41,369 nt of DNA from Bacteroidales bacterium (lineage in GTDB: Bacteria > Bacteroidota > Bacteroidia > Bacteroidales > Bacteroidaceae): NCBI GenBank assembly GCA_004557035.1, contig SFFB01000016.1, positions 1 to 41,369 of the forward strand, in the 5' to 3' direction. This document shows, in pieces, positions 39,898 through 41,369 of the stretch. The position numbers were made by a program, and so were the translations under genes. A model generated the notes under the pieces. That model saw only the letters and a list, made by a program, of their open reading frames with translations, was not told the DNA's origin and did not search any database. Positions within the stretch are counted from its first letter, which is position 1. Every line of letters begins with the position of its first letter.

Positions 39898-41027
39898 CTT
39901 CTGATAATCCGTTTCATGTATTGTTTGTAGGTGTCATTCTCATTGCTTGTCCATTGATATTTGCCGTAGAACCATTCTATCATCTTCTTGGGGACGACTT
40001 TTTCGAAGTTGCGCAACAAGATGATTTCATACTTACGATGGAAGTTAATCCAGCAGGCGTTGCAGTTCTTGGAATATTGGCATTGTACATGGGCTGTTTG
40101 GCGAGAATTGAATATCTCATCCAAAGAGTGCTTGTGTATGTTGCCGAGTTTCACACCCAAGTTTTGGCACAACGGCACATCCCCATTAGAATGAATGACC
40201 AGTTCGCTGAATATGCTTTGACACCGCAGTTTCAGATGGCCGTTTCTCCACTCCTCATACAATGCTACAAAATCAAAATTTTCTTCCGTCTCATGAATAT
40301 TGCCTGGAATACTCTGTAAGTAGTTTGTCTTATCTGTGCGAAGCAAATCGGCCGTGGTGTTGAAGAAGTCCATCGTGCCATAAATGCCGATGCGTACATC
40401 TACCTTATATTTCCTCGCCACACCAATCACATAGCCCATATCCTTGAAGGTGTTCCATGGAGAGAGGCAGAACATCAAAGAAATGGGAATCTCATCTTTC
40501 AAGGCCTCAACCACCTCTATCACCTTGTCATGACCATTACATCCTCTCATTGCCTTGTATGTATCTCTGTCGCCATCCAACGACACATACAAATGCCGGG
40601 GATTGTATCTACGCACAGCGTCAATAACCTTTTGTGGATTGAGGCAATTAGATAACAGGGTGTAGTTGGGGTGATGGCACATGAACCACTCCATGATGGC
40701 TGTGGATTCAGGATGAAGAATAAACTCTCCACCTTCCAAGCCCACAACCGTATTTTTGGTAACACAGCGGCTTGCCATAATCTTCTGAATGTCACGCAAC
40801 GACAAATGCTCTTCTGGCTTTTGCCAAATAGAGCAATGCTTGCAGCGCGATTGACATTTTGTCGTGGAATAAATCATCAACGTGCTCAGTTTCTTATGTT
40901 GAGGACGAAGGAGATTGTTGAGGTATAGCACCCCATTGCGCAGGTAATCTGTTGTCTTGTACATTTCGTTTTCAGAAACTTTTGTGCTTCTATCAATAAG
41001 AGGCGACAAAAGTTCAAAAGACTGCAT
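39894..41027 (-). CDS. Radical SAM protein with SPASM-like domain
   Basis: A 377-residue enzyme. The start at 41027 (MQSFELLSPLIDRSTKVSEN) is preferred because the longer frame overlaps the preceding coding region; Met at 40964 is also possible. The cluster motif CxxxCxxC is CQSRCKHC (Cys58, Cys62, Cys65), followed by GLEGGEFILHPE (SAM-binding GGE) and HLYVSLDGDRDTYKAMRG. The C-terminus has an auxiliary cluster region: LVIHSNGDVPLCQNLGVKLG, NIHKHSLDEIF, then CQYSKNCNACW. The layout fits SPASM/twitch enzymes that modify peptides, proteins or carbohydrates. The partner oxidoreductase suggests a sugar-like substrate, but this is inference. Confidence 0.88.
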   Translation of the reverse strand: MQSFELLSPLIDRSTKVSENEMYKTTDYLRNGVLYLNNLLRPQHKKLSTLMIYSTTKCQSRCKHCSIWQKPEEHLSLRDIQKIMASRCVTKNTVVGLEGGEFILHPESTAIMEWFMCHHPNYTLLSNCLNPQKVIDAVRRYNPRHLYVSLDGDRDTYKAMRGCNGHDKVIEVVEALKDEIPISLMFCLSPWNTFKDMGYVIGVARKYKVDVRIGIYGTMDFFNTTADLLRTDKTNYLQSIPGNIHETEENFDFVALYEEWRNGHLKLRCQSIFSELVIHSNGDVPLCQNLGVKLGNIHKHSLDEIFNSRQTAHVQCQYSKNCNACWINFHRKYEIILLRNFEKVVPKKMIEWFYGKYQWTSNENDTYKQYMKRIIRR

Positions 41028-41037
41028 GACGAGAGCA

Positions 41038-41369
41038 TTACCATGTAAACCTAACGCCGAAAGGTATTGTGAAAGAGAACGGATGCTCAGTCCAAATAGT
41101 ATGGATAGAGCTGCCGTTCGGCACATACCAGTTGAACGAAGGTTCAATGTAGACGCCCCACTTAGGAGCGAACTGATATTGCACTCCAATACTTGTGCCA
41201 ATGCTCCATTGCAGCGGGAGTGTGAAATGCCAATCGTTCGTATATGGTGTGGTATCTCCTACAACATACCTTTCGTTGGCTTTACTATATATAGGTATAT
41301 GCAGAGCACCTCCCAGCGAAGAATAAGCAGACCATTTCTTGACATCAATCCATTTATACGACACTTGCA
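41038..41369 (-). CDS. Outer-membrane beta-barrel protein (N-terminus outside the window)
   Basis: The visible 110 codons read on to the window edge, so only the C-terminal part is seen. They show alternating strands with many aromatic residues (SAYSSLGGALHIPIYSKANE, DWHFTLPLQWSIGTSIGVQY, QFAPKWGVYIEPSFNWYVPN) and end FTIPFGVRFTW, with the aromatic final residue typical of outer-membrane barrels recognised by BamA. It resembles the C-terminus of PorT-like or OmpW-like barrels; the family is not certain. It ends 10 bp before the radical SAM gene start and therefore may lead the island operon. Confidence 0.7.
   Translation of the reverse strand, partial: QVSYKWIDVKKWSAYSSLGGALHIPIYSKANERYVVGDTTPYTNDWHFTLPLQWSIGTSIGVQYQFAPKWGVYIEPSFNWYVPNGSSIHTIWTEHPFSFTIPFGVRFTW

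Overview
The window looks like chromosomal DNA of a G+C-rich member of Bacteroidales, most likely Prevotellaceae. The reasons are the protein families (DUF3316, DUF5683, DUF4252, PorX and PorW of the type IX secretion system, a Bacteroidales-type EPSP synthase), promoters of the Bacteroidetes form TTTG-N19/20-TAnnTTTG instead of -35/-10 boxes, and almost no Shine-Dalgarno sequences. Genus is inference only.

Layout. From 1 to 21556 every gene is on the minus strand. Reading in the direction of transcription they are parA-parB-DUF5683-lytic transglycosylase-relA/spoT-YeiH family-SRPBCC-argH-lipoprotein-cysQ-SLC13 permease-porX-cysC, then a gap, then mscL-cysD-dedA-DUF3316-S41 peptidase-marC (broken)-fhs (cut by the window edge). 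From 22357 to 37845 everything is on the plus strand: surE-lpxB-aroA-small membrane protein-znuB-like permease-porW; a 1.07-kb non-coding stretch; an ECF sigma factor operon; greA; a HIT protein; a GH95 alpha-L-fucosidase; and an unrecognised secreted protein. A tRNA-Met at 38070-38143 marks a boundary. Beyond it the DNA is visibly richer in A+T and holds a minus-strand operon: an outer-membrane beta-barrel protein (cut by the edge), a radical SAM/SPASM protein, a Gfo/Idh/MocA oxidoreductase and a lipoprotein. It looks like a genomic island.

How the genes fit together. cysC, cysD, cysQ and the SLC13 permease form a sulfate uptake and PAPS-making set, but cysN is not in the window, and porX and mscL lie among these genes. 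parAB-DUF5683-transglycosylase-relA is a conserved Bacteroidales neighbourhood. PorX and PorW are two regulatory or accessory parts of the type IX secretion system.

Most unusual is the non-coding DNA. Three intergenic regions (near 6.4, 22.1 and 30.5 kb) share one cassette: a consensus promoter, a short hairpin with a T-run only about 35 nt downstream, then tandem copies of a 21-bp repeat with core CTGTCCTTAT at an exact 21-bp period. The 30.0-30.4 kb gap also holds a promoter-like box, a long hairpin resembling a 6S-type fold, other possible stems and a strong terminator, so it probably carries an undescribed RNA. greA has a promoter followed by a terminator inside its leader. A roughly 100-bp-armed inverted repeat lies between porX and the SLC13 gene.
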